DNA of 56,146 nucleotides from Victivallaceae bacterium (GCA_028718375.1 JAQULZ010000004.1:1-56146); one strand, 5' to 3'; numbered from the stretch's first letter, positions 24,365 through 33,950 are shown. Translations and numbers: made by a program. The notes: generated from the sequence alone by a model not told the origin.

Positions 24365-25315
24365 CTACAGGCGTTCGGCGCCCATTTCGTAATCCGCTCT
24401 GATCTCACCGTCACTCAGGGCCCGGTTATAAACCAGGAATTCATCGAATTTGCCCTTGAAAAAATTATCCGGCTTACCCTCGCCGGGATTGCTTTTTGAA
24501 CTGTGACTGTTCACCAGCAGCCAGCGGATACAGCCGACCGCCAGCCGGGCGGCATCGCGATCCTTATTGCCGTTTCCCGGATTATTATAGTAAGCCTTTA
24601 ATTTGACGCTGTTAATGAACATGTCTACTTTTTCGCTTCCGTCGACGACTTTATGACGCAATACCATTTGAAACCAATTCGTGGTATCAAGGGGCACATT
24701 TTGGCTGCCGTCCTCGCTCACCGTATCAAAATCGACGTTGATACTGCCGATGTCCACCGAAAAAAGTCTGGAATTAGCGGAATGCCCGTGTGCCGTACCT
24801 TTAAGATAAAGGGCATATTGAGGATACCCGTTGACCGCGTTGCGCATATAGCATTTGCCGAAAATACCGACCCAGTTATCCAGGCGGTCGAATTTTACCC
24901 AGATAATCAAGGTGAAATCACTGCCGCTGTCAAAATCCACATGTTCGGTTTCAGGGAGTTCAACGTAGGTGCTCGCCCCGTCCAGTTGCAAGGCCTTTTT
25001 TCCTCTCCACCAGCGGCCGCGTCCCCATTCATAGTCCCCCTTGATAATGCCGTTGTAGTTGACGGCATTGAATCCTTCCGCCTCATGCCCCTGGGCTGAA
25101 TTCTGCAGGACATCGCCTTCGCCTTCTTGGAAATTGAAATTGATCACGCAGGCCGGATCGGTACTGCACTGCTTGTTGAAATGCAGCCAGCGGACGAACC
25201 GCGCCCGCGCCCGGCTGTCGGAGAAAGCCGGCAGCATCATTGAAGCCAGAATAGCGATGATCGCGATGGAAACGAGCAGTTCAATGATAGTGAAATGGCT
25301 TCGACCTAAACTCAT
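24365..25315 (-). CDS. Prepilin-type leader protein with LamG domain
   Basis: The 316 residues begin with a type IV prepilin leader: MSLGRSH, cleavage before FTIIELLVSIAIIAILASMM, with the conserved glutamate at position +5. From about residue 60 a LamG/concanavalin-A-like domain follows, with ALQLDGASTYVELPE, FTLIIWVKFDRLDNW, WFQMVLRHKV and FDEFLVYNRALSDGEIRADY. Such pseudopilins with carbohydrate-binding-like domains are expanded in Lentisphaerota, where their function is unclear; export through a type II/IV pilus machine and glycan binding at the surface are likely. The truncated LamG piece at 55906-56021 is of the same kind. Confidence 0.9.
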   Translation of the reverse strand: MSLGRSHFTIIELLVSIAIIAILASMMLPAFSDSRARARFVRWLHFNKQCSTDPACVINFNFQEGEGDVLQNSAQGHEAEGFNAVNYNGIIKGDYEWGRGRWWRGKKALQLDGASTYVELPETEHVDFDSGSDFTLIIWVKFDRLDNWVGIFGKCYMRNAVNGYPQYALYLKGTAHGHSANSRLFSVDIGSINVDFDTVSEDGSQNVPLDTTNWFQMVLRHKVVDGSEKVDMFINSVKLKAYYNNPGNGNKDRDAARLAVGCIRWLLVNSHSSKSNPGEGKPDNFFKGKFDEFLVYNRALSDGEIRADYEMGAERL

Positions 25316-25391
25316 ATTACGAACCCCGGATTATAAACCTGCTCTACTATAATATAAGCCGAAAACCGCCAAAAGTCCATTAATTTTCAGG

Positions 25392-26738
25392 TTATTTGCA
25401 GTGTGCCGCTTTGATGCGTTCAGCCACTTCCCGTTCGTAAGCGTCCAGGTCCGCAATTTCCAGCAGGGCTGTTCTGCTGTTCATGGCCGCCTCGGCAACG
25501 TAGCGCGCCACCCGCGGCACCACCCGCGGATCGAACGGCTTGGGGATCACATAGGTATTTTTAAGAGGGGAGGCCCCTTTGAACATCCCGCTCGCCGCGT
25601 CTTCCGGATAAGCGGCATTCAGGACTTGCAGCACTTCAGGCGGGGCGGGTTCGTTGACCAGTGAGGCCAGTGCCTGGGCGGCGGCAAGTTTCATTTCTTC
25701 GCTGATATTCCGGGCGCGCACATCCAGAGCTCCCCGGAAAATGCCGGGAAAACCGAGGACGTTATTGACCTGATTCGGGAAATCCGTGCGTCCGGTACCG
25801 ACTACGGCGGCTCCGGCAGCCAGCGCTTCGTCCGGATAAATTTCCGGGGTCGGGTTCGCCATCGCAAAAATGACCGGATTTGCCGCCATAGTCCTGACCA
25901 GCTCGGGGGTAAGCGCTCCTCCCACGGAAAACCCCAGAAAAATATCCGCGCCGGCCATGGCGTCCGCCAGAGTGCGTTTCTCCGTTTTTACCGCAAAGCG
26001 CATTTTTTCCGCGGTCAGGCGGTCGCGGCCCTGATGAATGACTCCTTTAGAATCGCACATGATGAAATTTTCGCGTTTGGCCCCGGCGGAAATATAGAAT
26101 TCGCAACAGGCGATGCCCGCGGCGCCGGCGCCGCTGATCACGAACTTGCAGTTCTCGATTTTTTTACCGACCATTTTCAACGCATTAATGATCGCGGCCT
26201 GGGAAATGATCGCAGTGCCGTGCTGGTCATCATGGAATACCGGGATTTTCATAATCTTTTTCAGCGTCTGTTCGACTTCAAAACACGCCGGCGCGGCGAT
26301 GTCTTCGAGATTGATACCGCCGAAAGTCGGTTCGAGTTTACGGGTGAAATCGATCAGCGCCGCGGCGTCCGTCCGTCCGTTTTCCTGAAATACGTCCCCG
26401 ACGCAGATCGGCACCGCGTCAATATCGGCGAAACGTTTAAAGAGCACGCACTTGCCTTCCATGACCGGCAGACCGGCAGCCGGCCCGATATTGCCCAGCC
26501 CGAGGACGGCGGTTCCGTCACTGACCACGGCAACGGTATTGCCTTTGGCGGTGTATTTCCAGATTTCCGGCGGATTGTCCCTGATCGCCAGACAGGGAAT
26601 GGCTACCCCCGGCGAATAAGCCATGGACAGCTCTTTCTGGGTTTCGCACGGTTTGGTGGTTTTGAGCGCAGTTTTGCCGGGAACCGGATTGGCATGATAA
26701 TCCAGACATGCCTGTTCGAATCTTTTCTGGTTATTCAT
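25392..26738 (-). CDS. Malic enzyme (malate to pyruvate)
   Basis: Malic enzyme oxidatively decarboxylates malate to pyruvate with NAD(P)+. The 448 residues are the short bacterial form without the phosphotransacetylase-like domain. Recognisable motifs are [45 protein letters not shown] (metal site), [10 protein letters not shown], the nucleotide-binding [16 protein letters not shown] and [14 protein letters not shown]. The coenzyme preference is not assigned. hisF ends 20 bases before its start on the same strand, so the two are probably one transcript though they belong to different pathways. Confidence 0.95.
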   Translation of the reverse strand: MNNQKRFEQACLDYHANPVPGKTALKTTKPCETQKELSMAYSPGVAIPCLAIRDNPPEIWKYTAKGNTVAVVSDGTAVLGLGNIGPAAGLPVMEGKCVLFKRFADIDAVPICVGDVFQENGRTDAAALIDFTRKLEPTFGGINLEDIAAPACFEVEQTLKKIMKIPVFHDDQHGTAIISQAAIINALKMVGKKIENCKFVISGAGAAGIACCEFYISAGAKRENFIMCDSKGVIHQGRDRLTAEKMRFAVKTEKRTLADAMAGADIFLGFSVGGALTPELVRTMAANPVIFAMANPTPEIYPDEALAAGAAVVGTGRTDFPNQVNNVLGFPGIFRGALDVRARNISEEMKLAAAQALASLVNEPAPPEVLQVLNAAYPEDAASGMFKGASPLKNTYVIPKPFDPRVVPRVARYVAEAAMNSRTALLEIADLDAYEREVAERIKAAHCK

Positions 26739-26758
26739 TTGGTTTCCACCTGATTGGG

Positions 26759-27523
26759 TTACAGTCTTACCGGAATATTATGGCTTCTCAAAAATTGCTT
26801 CGTTTCCGGAACGGTGAAAGTGCCGAAGTGAAAAATACTGGCGGCCAGAACGGCATCAGCTTTGCCTTGTTCCAGTACTTTCACCAAATGTTCCAGGGCG
26901 CCGGCGCCGCCGGAAGCGATAACCGGCACGGAAACCGCCTCGGAAACCGCCCGGGTCAGATCACAGTCGTAACCGTCCCGGGTGCCGTCGGCATCCATAC
27001 TGGTCAGTAAGATTTCGCCGGCGCCCAATTCAACCGCCCGTTTCGCCCATTCAACCGCGTCCAGCTTTACCGCCCGGCGTCCCCCGTGAGTATAAACCTG
27101 CCATTGGCGATTCGACCCCGGCACGCGTTTGGCGTCGATGGCGAGCACAATGCACTGACTGCCGAAACGTTCGGCGCCGGCGCGGATCAATTCCGGATTA
27201 TTGATGGCGGCGGTATTCACGGAAATTTTATCGGCGCCGCTGGTCAGCATCAGACGCATGTCGTCCACGGTGCGGATGCCGCCGCCGACGGTCAGGGGAA
27301 TAAAAACCTGGGACGCCGTCCTTCGAACCACGTCAACCATAGTCGAACGATTATCGCTGGAGGCGGTAATATCGAGAAAAACGATCTCATCCGCGCCCTG
27401 TTCGTCATATTTCATTGCGGCTTCGACGGGGTCGCCGGCATCGACGAGATCAACGAAATTGACCCCTTTGACCACCCGTCCGTCCGTAACGTCAAGACAC
27501 GGGATAATCCTTTTGGCCAGCAT
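26759..27523 (-). CDS. hisF: Imidazole glycerol phosphate synthase cyclase subunit
   Basis: HisF forms imidazole glycerol phosphate and AICAR from PRFAR and ammonia delivered by HisH. The 254 residues are standard. The two catalytic aspartates are in [15 protein letters not shown] (Asp11) and in [12 protein letters not shown]; the phosphate loops VGGGIRT and ASGGAG are present. The gene is away from other histidine genes and is followed by malic enzyme. A structured leader (27632-27706), with a terminator-like hairpin and a possible competing pairing, lies about 110 bases upstream. Confidence 0.97.
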   Translation of the reverse strand: MLAKRIIPCLDVTDGRVVKGVNFVDLVDAGDPVEAAMKYDEQGADEIVFLDITASSDNRSTMVDVVRRTASQVFIPLTVGGGIRTVDDMRLMLTSGADKISVNTAAINNPELIRAGAERFGSQCIVLAIDAKRVPGSNRQWQVYTHGGRRAVKLDAVEWAKRAVELGAGEILLTSMDADGTRDGYDCDLTRAVSEAVSVPVIASGGAGALEHLVKVLEQGKADAVLAASIFHFGTFTVPETKQFLRSHNIPVRL

Positions 27524-27631
27524 TCGATGATTCCTTATTTGCTTGTTAATAAATACGCCTGAGAAAGCATAACATTACTTGCAATAAATTATGATTACAA
27601 GCGGGCAGGGTCAAAAATCACCTGAAAAAAA

Positions 27632-27706
27632 ATGAAAAAAGAAGGCGGGTGTAACGCCTCGGTAATCCAACGGCCGAAGAGGTTGGTTTTATCAACCAAC
27701 GCCTTT
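27632..27706 (-). promoter_or_regulatory. Candidate attenuator-like leader upstream of hisF
   Basis: Reading the minus strand, a hairpin GTTGGTT-loop-AACCAAC (27682-27700) is followed by AGGCG-TTACACC-CGCCT (27643-27659) and a T-rich run (27634-27642), a terminator-like shape. The AAAGGCG just before the first hairpin (27700-27706) could pair instead with the terminator's CGCCTT arm, so two exclusive folds exist. No gene on this strand lies upstream that would need a terminator here. No histidine-rich leader peptide is visible. The rest of the 27524-27826 gap holds the nitroreductase promoter. Confidence 0.35.
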
Positions 27707-27757
27707 CCCGAAAAGCGATACTTATCCCGGAATTCGGCACATTAGGGATATATTGCA

Positions 27758-27786
27758 TTGAATTTCTCCGCCGTTTAGAATATATT
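27758..27786 (+). promoter_or_regulatory. Sigma-70 type promoter for the nitroreductase gene
   Basis: TTGAAT (27758-27763) and TATATT (27781-27786) are separated by 17 bases, about 40 bases before the start codon at 27827, which has a GGAGG site. Confidence 0.6.
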
Positions 27787-27826
27787 AACGGAAATCGGCA
27801 ATTCCGTCATTCAACCGGAGGAAATC

Positions 27827-28477
27827 ATGAAAAAAATTTCGTTTTCAAGCATGTTGTTGGTATTGATGTTAATCTGTTCTGCTGCCGCTTGGGGTCAAAA
27901 GCTAAAACCGATCCGGCTGTTGAAGCCGCAGACCGCGGGGGGCAAACCCTTGATGGCGGCGTTGAAAGCCAGAGAAAGTACGCGGGAGTTCAGCAATAAA
28001 AAACTGGCGGCGCAGACGCTGTCGAATCTGCTCTGGGCGGCGTTTGGAGTAAACCGTCCCGATTCGGGAAAACGTACCGCTCCGTCAGCAAAAAACTGGC
28101 AGGAAATCAGTATTTACGTAGCGCTTGCCGAGGGGCTCTATCTCTATGACGCCCGTACCCACACGCTGGAACCGATCCTGGCCGAAGATCTCCGGAACGC
28201 CGCCGGAATCCAGCGTTTTACCGGGGACGCGCCGGTAAATTTGATTTACGTGGCCGATTTGTTCCGGATGGGAAACAGCGCCCCCCAATACAAGGATTTC
28301 TATGCCGCCACCGATACCGGCTTCATCAGTCAGAATGTTTATCTGTTCTGTGCTTCGGAAAGCCTGGCTACGGTAGTGCTCGGTTATGTCGATAAAGCCG
28401 CCCTGGCAAAAAAAATGGGCTTGCGATCCGACCAGCGGATCATCCTGACCCAACCCGTCGGATACCCGAAAAAATAA
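27827..28477 (+). CDS. Exported nitroreductase-family protein (SagB-type)
   Basis: The protein has 216 residues: a signal peptide (residues 1-23, ending SAAAWG) and a nitroreductase-like flavin domain. Typical family features are LKARESTREFSNKKLAAQTL (FMN-binding arginines), LLWAAFGVNRP, RTAPSAKNWQEISIYVA, DTGFISQNVYLFC and ILTQPVGYPKK. It resembles the SagB/ThcOx branch, but as an exported stand-alone protein it is more likely a periplasmic FMN oxidoreductase. The natural substrate is unknown. It has its own promoter and a GGAGG site. Confidence 0.88.
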   Translation: MKKISFSSMLLVLMLICSAAAWGQKLKPIRLLKPQTAGGKPLMAALKARESTREFSNKKLAAQTLSNLLWAAFGVNRPDSGKRTAPSAKNWQEISIYVALAEGLYLYDARTHTLEPILAEDLRNAAGIQRFTGDAPVNLIYVADLFRMGNSAPQYKDFYAATDTGFISQNVYLFCASESLATVVLGYVDKAALAKKMGLRSDQRIILTQPVGYPKK

Positions 28478-28529
28478 TTCCGGAACAGCTGTCGGATCAC
28501 CGTTCCCAGCAGCTAAAATCAGGCGGAAA

Positions 28530-30131
28530 ATGGTATCAGTCTTAGAGAAAATTATTCAAAACTGTACGGCGCTAATCACCGGAATATCAGCCCGAATCAA
28601 TGCGCTGTCCCGGCTGAAACTGTTGCTGTATCTGATTTCGGCCGCGGTAATATTCGCCTTCTTAACCTCGCAGTTCGTCGAAAAAAGCGGCGACGCGGTT
28701 TATAAATGGGGGATTCTGCGCCATTATGTGGAACTGGGGGCCTGGTACCCGCCGTTCCCCGATCATCACCAGGGACGCTGGGCTTTGAACCTCCCGGTTA
28801 TTATGCTGATGAAAATTTTCGGCACCTCCATTTGGGTATATTACCTGTATCCGTTCGCATCCGGAATAATCGCCGGTTTGTTCACCTATGCCGTTACCGC
28901 GAAAATCAGTTCCCGGACGGCAGGGGCGGCGGCTTTCCTGATTTTCCAGATTTTTCCCCTGACCGCCAGGGGACATACCCAGTTTCTGCCGATGCTGCCG
29001 GCCACTATGTTTATTCTGATCGCGCTGTATTTCATCCTGCGGTGGCTTGATTCCAGACAATTGCCGGACATCGCTGTTGCCGGCATCATGATCGTTCTGG
29101 CCTACGGCTGCAAGATAACTTCCCTTTACTGGGCTTTGGCGCTGGTTTCAGCCCTCGGGCTGTACAGTACCGAAACCAGAGTCCGGTTCAGGTTTTTCCG
29201 GCTGAAAATCGGCGCTGCCTTCAGCTTATTTTCAGCCGTAGTGGCCGGCGGCCTGATTATTGAAACCCTGATTATCAACCGCCTCTGCGGCTTTTCCGGC
29301 GGCCGGCTTCAGTTGATTGCCGGTTCGCACCTCAGTGCTCAGCCGGACCCCGAATATTGCGGCTTTTTCACTTGGCTGCTGTCGTTTTTCCGCCCGCTTT
29401 CCCTGCACGGAAAATATTTTGAAAGCATGCCCTGTTTTTTCATTTTCCTGCTTGGACTGACCAGTGCGGTATTCTGTTTATGGGCCGGCTCCGTCAAAAA
29501 ACGACTGGCGGCGTTCAGCTTGATCGCAGTTTATCTGCTCCAGTGCTACATGGTTTACCGGGTGTTCCCGTTTCTTCATCCGGAACAGGCGCTGAGCCGC
29601 TATTTCCTGCCGGTGGCGGTCGTCGGCATTATTTTGTACTGCGCCAGTGCCGCAGAATGGAATCGGCTGGTCTGGAGCAGATTCCGCCGTCCCCTCGTAC
29701 CCGCACTGCTGAAACTTGTTTTGTGTCTGGTTTGGCTGATTCCGGCGCTGATTTATATCGGCAACAGTTGGTGGCGGAACGGGACGGTTCTCGATGCCGC
29801 GCGCGGTAACCGGTTATTTGCCGCAGCCGGCTTGAAACAATTGCCGGTGCTGCTGAAACTGGAAAACCGTACCGAAAACTCCCGACTCAGTTCATCCGAC
29901 CGTAAAAACGTGCTGAGGTGGATGACGTTTTTCGGCCCGGCCCGGCTCATTCCGGAACTGTCGGAAAAAATCTTTTCCGGCGCAGTTGATGCTGCGGGAC
30001 GGAAATATCTGCTGCTGCTGAACGCCGGCCAACTGAAAACTCAACCGGAGATAGTGCTTATCGATCAGGTAAAAATAACCGAAGCGCCGAATTCAATGAC
30101 CGGATCCGCGGCTGAATTTCGACTGGAGTGA
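28530..30131 (+). CDS. Multi-span glycosyltransferase (GT39/ArnT-like)
   Basis: A membrane protein of 533 residues with about ten helices between residues 30 and 420 and a C-terminal soluble part of about 110 residues. The first large loop holds SGDAVYKWGILRHYVELGAW and DHHQGRWALNLP, resembling the acidic catalytic loop of PMT/ArnT-type enzymes that use lipid-linked sugars, and RGHTQFLP follows helix four. The donor and acceptor cannot be deduced. It follows the nitroreductase gene by 52 bases on the same strand. ATG 28530 has AGGCGG upstream. Confidence 0.75.
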   Translation: MVSVLEKIIQNCTALITGISARINALSRLKLLLYLISAAVIFAFLTSQFVEKSGDAVYKWGILRHYVELGAWYPPFPDHHQGRWALNLPVIMLMKIFGTSIWVYYLYPFASGIIAGLFTYAVTAKISSRTAGAAAFLIFQIFPLTARGHTQFLPMLPATMFILIALYFILRWLDSRQLPDIAVAGIMIVLAYGCKITSLYWALALVSALGLYSTETRVRFRFFRLKIGAAFSLFSAVVAGGLIIETLIINRLCGFSGGRLQLIAGSHLSAQPDPEYCGFFTWLLSFFRPLSLHGKYFESMPCFFIFLLGLTSAVFCLWAGSVKKRLAAFSLIAVYLLQCYMVYRVFPFLHPEQALSRYFLPVAVVGIILYCASAAEWNRLVWSRFRRPLVPALLKLVLCLVWLIPALIYIGNSWWRNGTVLDAARGNRLFAAAGLKQLPVLLKLENRTENSRLSSSDRKNVLRWMTFFGPARLIPELSEKIFSGAVDAAGRKYLLLLNAGQLKTQPEIVLIDQVKITEAPNSMTGSAAEFRLE

Positions 30132-30231
30132 GCGATTTTCCGGGAAAATTCCATACCTTGCCGGCGCGGAAACCGCAACCGGTAACTGTTCCCCTGTAAT
30201 TTTATCTTCCCTCCCCGGGCAGACTTCAATC

Positions 30232-30470
30232 CAGATATTTCCGGAAAAATTCCACCGTTTTATTGCCGCCCCAGCTGTGTTCCCCGGGGAACGAATCCAA
30301 CTCCAACTTTTCTTTTGCTCCGGAGGCGGCATAGATTTGCGCCACGGCATGATAGCAGGCCAGCGCGCCGTCCACTTTAAAACAGGAGTCATTGACGCCG
30401 ATATCAATCAGCAGCGGACGCGGAGCCAGCAGGCCCTGAAGATCAGGAAGATCGACGAGTCCGTTTCCGG
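30232..30470 (-). pseudogene. C-terminal remnant of an acetyl-xylan-esterase-like alpha/beta hydrolase
   Basis: On the minus strand an open frame ends at a stop near 30234 and reads DLPDLQGLLAPRPLLID, then IGVNDSCFKVDGALACYHAV, YAASGAKEKLELDSFPGEHS and FFRKYLD. This matches the C-terminal region of AXE1/abhydrolase-type esterases, with the catalytic aspartate (GVNDSCF) and histidine (PGEHSW). No start codon, nucleophile serine or N-terminal two-thirds exist. The homology begins within a few bases of the DUF1015 stop codon at 30473, so a deletion has joined the two. The rest of 30132-30231 shows nothing. Confidence 0.7.
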
Positions 30471-30472
30471 CT

Positions 30473-31702
30473 TCAGAAGTTATGGCAGACCAGGCCGTCC
30501 CTGAGTTTCGGTTCGAACCAGGTCGATTTGGGCGGCATGATAGCGCCGGCGTCGGCGATGTCCATCAATTGTCCGACGGTAGTCGGGAACATCGAAAATG
30601 CAACGGCATGTGAACCGGCGCTGACGAGTTTTTCCAATTCTTCCGTTCCCCGGATGCCGCCGATGAAATCGATTCCGGTACTGGTGCGCGGATCGTCGAT
30701 CCCGAGCAGCGGAGTGAGAATATTATCCTGCAGAATGCTCACGTCGAGACACTCGATCACTCCGAGCCGGGAGATATCGAATTTCGGTTGAAGCCGGTAC
30801 CATCGACCCTCCAGGCACATGCAGAATTCGCCGGACCGCCGCGGCACGGAATCAGCAGTGGGAGTAAGCGTGAATTTTTCAGAAATTCTTTCTTTCAATT
30901 GTTCAGCAGTTAAACCGTTGAGGGTTTTTACGGCACGGTTGTACGGTAAAATCTTCAATTGCGATGCCGGGAAAGTCACCGCCAGAAAAAAGTTGTAGTC
31001 CTCCCGACCGGTATGGTTCGGATTGGCGGGAGCGCATTCGGCCTGGGTGCGCGCGGCCGCGGCGCTGCGGTGATGGCCATCGGCAATGTATAAATAAGGA
31101 ATTTGCTCAAACAGCACGGACAATTTCCGGCTGTTATCCGGATCGATGCGCCACAACGTATGTCTGATTCCGTCAACGGCAGTAAAATCGAAGGTCGGCA
31201 CCGCCTGCGTCAGTTCGGCAACCAGCGCGTCGATTTCGGCTGAATCCCGGTATGTCAAAAATGCCGGGCCGGTATGTGAGCGTAAAGTCATGACATGACG
31301 GGTACGGTCGTCTTCTTTATCCTGCCGGGTTTTTTCATGCTTTTTAATGACGTTGCGGCGGTAATCGTCGGCGGACGCCGCTCCGAGAACTCCGGTTTGG
31401 ACATGAGTCCCCATAACCAGGCGGTAAAGATATAAATGAGCATCGGCATCGAGTTTCAGCGGCGCCTGGTCGCAAAGCTTTTTGAAATTCTCCGCGGCCT
31501 GAGCATAAACCCGGTCGTCGTGCAGGTCAATGCCGGGGGCCAAATCTATTTCAGGGCGCGATACATGCAGAAACGACCAGGGATTGCCTGCCGCCAGCAC
31601 TGTTGCTTCTTCCGAATTGACGACGTCATACGGTACTGCGGCAACTTGCCTTACTTTCTCCGGGGCCGGCATTAACCCGTGAAACGGCATGATCTTAGCC
31701 AT
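30473..31702 (-). CDS. DUF1015 family protein
   Basis: ATG 31702 has GGAGG nine bases upstream, so the TTG at 31711 is not used; the protein has 409 residues. DUF1015 motifs are visible: AAVPYDVVNSEEA near the start, VIKKHEKTRQDKEDDR (about 125-140) and YIADGHHRSAAAA (about 215-227). The last resembles the D-G-H-H-R motif of ParB/Srx-fold proteins, which include a serine kinase, but the reaction for this subgroup is not established. It ends EPKLRDGLVCHNF. It is a single-gene unit; what followed it has been reduced to the esterase remnant. Confidence 0.85.
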   Translation of the reverse strand: MAKIMPFHGLMPAPEKVRQVAAVPYDVVNSEEATVLAAGNPWSFLHVSRPEIDLAPGIDLHDDRVYAQAAENFKKLCDQAPLKLDADAHLYLYRLVMGTHVQTGVLGAASADDYRRNVIKKHEKTRQDKEDDRTRHVMTLRSHTGPAFLTYRDSAEIDALVAELTQAVPTFDFTAVDGIRHTLWRIDPDNSRKLSVLFEQIPYLYIADGHHRSAAAARTQAECAPANPNHTGREDYNFFLAVTFPASQLKILPYNRAVKTLNGLTAEQLKERISEKFTLTPTADSVPRRSGEFCMCLEGRWYRLQPKFDISRLGVIECLDVSILQDNILTPLLGIDDPRTSTGIDFIGGIRGTEELEKLVSAGSHAVAFSMFPTTVGQLMDIADAGAIMPPKSTWFEPKLRDGLVCHNF

Positions 31703-31875
31703 GACTTTCAACCTCCTGCTGGGTTTGATTAAGAATAAAAATTGTAAACAATAATTTAATGCACTATTACGGTAACTTCAAAAACAATAGATAAAAAAAT
31801 ATCAGATTTACTCAGTCAGAGTTAAATTTCCCGTTGCCGGCAGTCAGTCGATAATTTCTTTACGGAGTTTTTTAA

Positions 31876-32033
31876 TACCAATTCGTTCTCATTCATAGAC
31901 ATTTCGACGGTTCTTTTGAGCCGATTTTTGCCATAAATCCTCGCGCGATACTCTATATCGCTCTGCGGTTTATAACCAAAATCCATCTCAAAATCCGCCA
32001 TCGCCATTATCTATGACTGATCGCTCATTAGTA
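31876..32033 (-). mobile_element. 158-bp MITE-like element (family A), copy 2
   Basis: This copy lies in reverse orientation and is identical to copy 3 by eye over its full length. It has TAA on both sides (31873-31875 and 32034-32036). The identity indicates recent movement. The small open frame of the family continues here into flanking DNA. Confidence 0.8.
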
Positions 32034-32052
32034 TAAGGCGGACTTTGCGCGA

Positions 32053-32119
32053 CCAGCGGTTCGCCGCTGGACCGCGACCAGGGCAAGCCCTGGACGACGA
32101 GAAAATCCTATGGATTTTC
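32053..32119. repeat. Three adjacent perfect short hairpins
   Basis: CCAGCGG-TTCG?-type loop-CCGCTGG, CCAGGG-CAAG-CCCTGG and GAAAATCC-TAT-GGATTTTC follow one another with 7-base gaps. The first two share the lead GCGACCAG and the tail TGGAC. A related unit (GCGACCAGCG...CGCTGGA) occurs at 49503-49526. This looks like a dispersed palindromic repeat rather than a terminator, as no T-run follows. Confidence 0.6.
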
Positions 32120-32323
32120 CGTATTTAGAAACGCTTTCGTAATCGAAGTGCAAAACAAAGACACTGTAGGCCGCAGGGAGGAAATGCGCCGCAATGATTT
32201 TGCGGCATACAACCCGAACCGCACCGGTAAATGACAAAGAGTCGGGATCGCAACTGCGACGCGGCGAGCGTCTTATGGCCGTATTTCCGCATTGCGATTT
32301 CGGACGATATTCATATCGTCCCG

Positions 32324-33880
32324 TTAATGCTTTTTGCGGGTGGAAGTTCCGAAGCCGGACGGATACCGCTTTTTGCGGCGGTTCTGTTCTTTTGCCGCTT
32401 TTTTCTTTTCCCGGTTGAATTTGGCGATCGCGGCCCCGGAGCCGGTTTTGGTTTTTGCCGACCGGCCGGCGGTATGAAAACCGGCGATTTTTTTCGGACG
32501 GGCGCGCAGCGCTACGACCAGCGGCAGACCGGTAAAACCGAAAGCCGTCCGCAATTCGTTTTTCAAATAAGCCAGATAATTGGCCGCACAGTAGTCGGGA
32601 TGATTGACGAACAGTAAAAACCGCGGCGGCTCGTTACCGATCATCGCGCCGTAATAAAATTTCAGCGGGGAAGTGCCGGTTACCGGCGGGGAAACGCGCG
32701 CGAACGCGTCGGAGAGCACCCGGTTGACCAGCGGCGTGGAGATGCGCAATTCCATTTGTTCCATGACCTGGACGGTCTGGTCGAGCAGTCCGTCGAGGTT
32801 GTAGCTTTCCCGGGCGCTGACGAATACCGCCGGAGCGTAATTCATTCCCGGCAGAGAATAACGGATCTCCCGCAACAGTTCTTCCCTGCTATGGCGGTTG
32901 CGCTGGGTATCGTACTTATTAATGACCAATACACAGGCTCTGCCGGCCTCCTCGATCATCCCGGCGATATGGCGATCCTGAGCGGTAACGCCTTCCGGAG
33001 ACGCTTCCACCAGGAACAGCACCAGCCGGGCCCGTTCGACGGCTTCCCGGGCACGCATGACGCTGAACATTTCCACGGCGTCACGCACCTTGCCGCGTTT
33101 GCGGAGACCGGCGGTGTCGATCAGCGCGGCGGGAAGTTTTTCGCCTTTGTACTCGAGTTCGAAGTCGATATCGACGGAATCGCGGGTGGTGCCGGCGCTT
33201 TCACTGACGATGACGCGGTCGTCGCCGAGCAGCGCATTGACCAGTGATGATTTTCCGACGTTGGGGCGTCCGGCTACCGCGATACGGAACGGTTCTTGTT
33301 CCGTTTCGGGCAAGCCAAGCTCAACGAAATCCCGGACGACCCGGTCCAGCAATATATCGATATTGACCCGGTGAAGCGCCGAGACCGGAACCAGTTCTTC
33401 AAAACCCAGCCGGGAAAATTCCGCGGCATTCAAGCTCAATCGGGGGTTGTCGCTTTTATTGGCGGCGAGGATTACCCGGACGCCGCTCGCGCGCAGCCGG
33501 CGGGCGACTTCGTCGTCGAGGGCGACCACCCCGTCTTGAACGTTACAGACGAAAATCAGGACGTCCGCGTTCTGAATAGCGATTTCAACCTGTCTGGAAA
33601 TGCATTCGTCCCAGCGGTCAAGACCGCGGGTTTTTCCGGTCACGGTTCCCAGACCGCCGGTGTCCACCACTTGAAAATGTCTGCCGTTCCAGGAAGCGGG
33701 CGCAACGACGCGATCGCGGGTTACGCCGCACATTTCGTGAACTATCGCTACGCGTTTGCGGATAATGGCGTTGAATAAAGCCGATTTCCCGACATTGGGA
33801 CGGCCGACGACGGCTACAGTCGGTAATTTCCGCGGTTCCGGAGCTGCAGCAATTATGCTGAAATTTTTCCTGCTGTCCAT
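32324..33880 (-). CDS. der: Ribosome biogenesis GTPase Der (EngA)
   Basis: Der is a double GTPase needed for maturation of the 50S subunit. The protein has 518 residues, longer than usual. The first G domain has VAVVGRPNVGKSALFNAI, the G3 region DTGG and NKSD; the second has AVAGRPNVGKSSLVNALLG, DTAG and NKYD. A KH-like domain follows from about residue 370. The extra length is a basic C-terminal tail of about 55 residues, rich in Lys/Arg (KFNREKKKAAKEQNRRKKRY), probably binding rRNA. It is the last gene of the long housekeeping operon, 70 bases after cinA. Confidence 0.97.
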   Translation of the reverse strand: MDSRKNFSIIAAAPEPRKLPTVAVVGRPNVGKSALFNAIIRKRVAIVHEMCGVTRDRVVAPASWNGRHFQVVDTGGLGTVTGKTRGLDRWDECISRQVEIAIQNADVLIFVCNVQDGVVALDDEVARRLRASGVRVILAANKSDNPRLSLNAAEFSRLGFEELVPVSALHRVNIDILLDRVVRDFVELGLPETEQEPFRIAVAGRPNVGKSSLVNALLGDDRVIVSESAGTTRDSVDIDFELEYKGEKLPAALIDTAGLRKRGKVRDAVEMFSVMRAREAVERARLVLFLVEASPEGVTAQDRHIAGMIEEAGRACVLVINKYDTQRNRHSREELLREIRYSLPGMNYAPAVFVSARESYNLDGLLDQTVQVMEQMELRISTPLVNRVLSDAFARVSPPVTGTSPLKFYYGAMIGNEPPRFLLFVNHPDYCAANYLAYLKNELRTAFGFTGLPLVVALRARPKKIAGFHTAGRSAKTKTGSGAAIAKFNREKKKAAKEQNRRKKRYPSGFGTSTRKKH

Positions 33881-33950
33881 ATTTGAATCCCGAGTTTAAC
33901 TCATACCGGCAGTCCGGAATATATCACGGTAAAGCGAGTTTGCAAGGAAC

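Larger units (their letters stand above)
31703..32323. other. Gene-free stretch with a MITE-like copy and a cluster of hairpins
   Basis: About 620 bases. The left 170 bases are AT-rich leader for the DUF1015 gene. A family A element fills 31876-32033. From 32053 to 32320 five perfect hairpins occur: CCAGCGG/CCGCTGG (32053-32070), CCAGGG/CCCTGG (32078-32093), GAAAATCC/GGATTTTC (32101-32119), GCCGCAA/TTGCGGC (32188-32206) and GACGATAT/ATATCGTC (32303-32320). No convincing gene is present. Confidence 0.6.

Noticed and set aside
32053..32119. CRISPR array
   Set aside because: The units are self-complementary hairpins of different sequence with no spacers and no cas genes.
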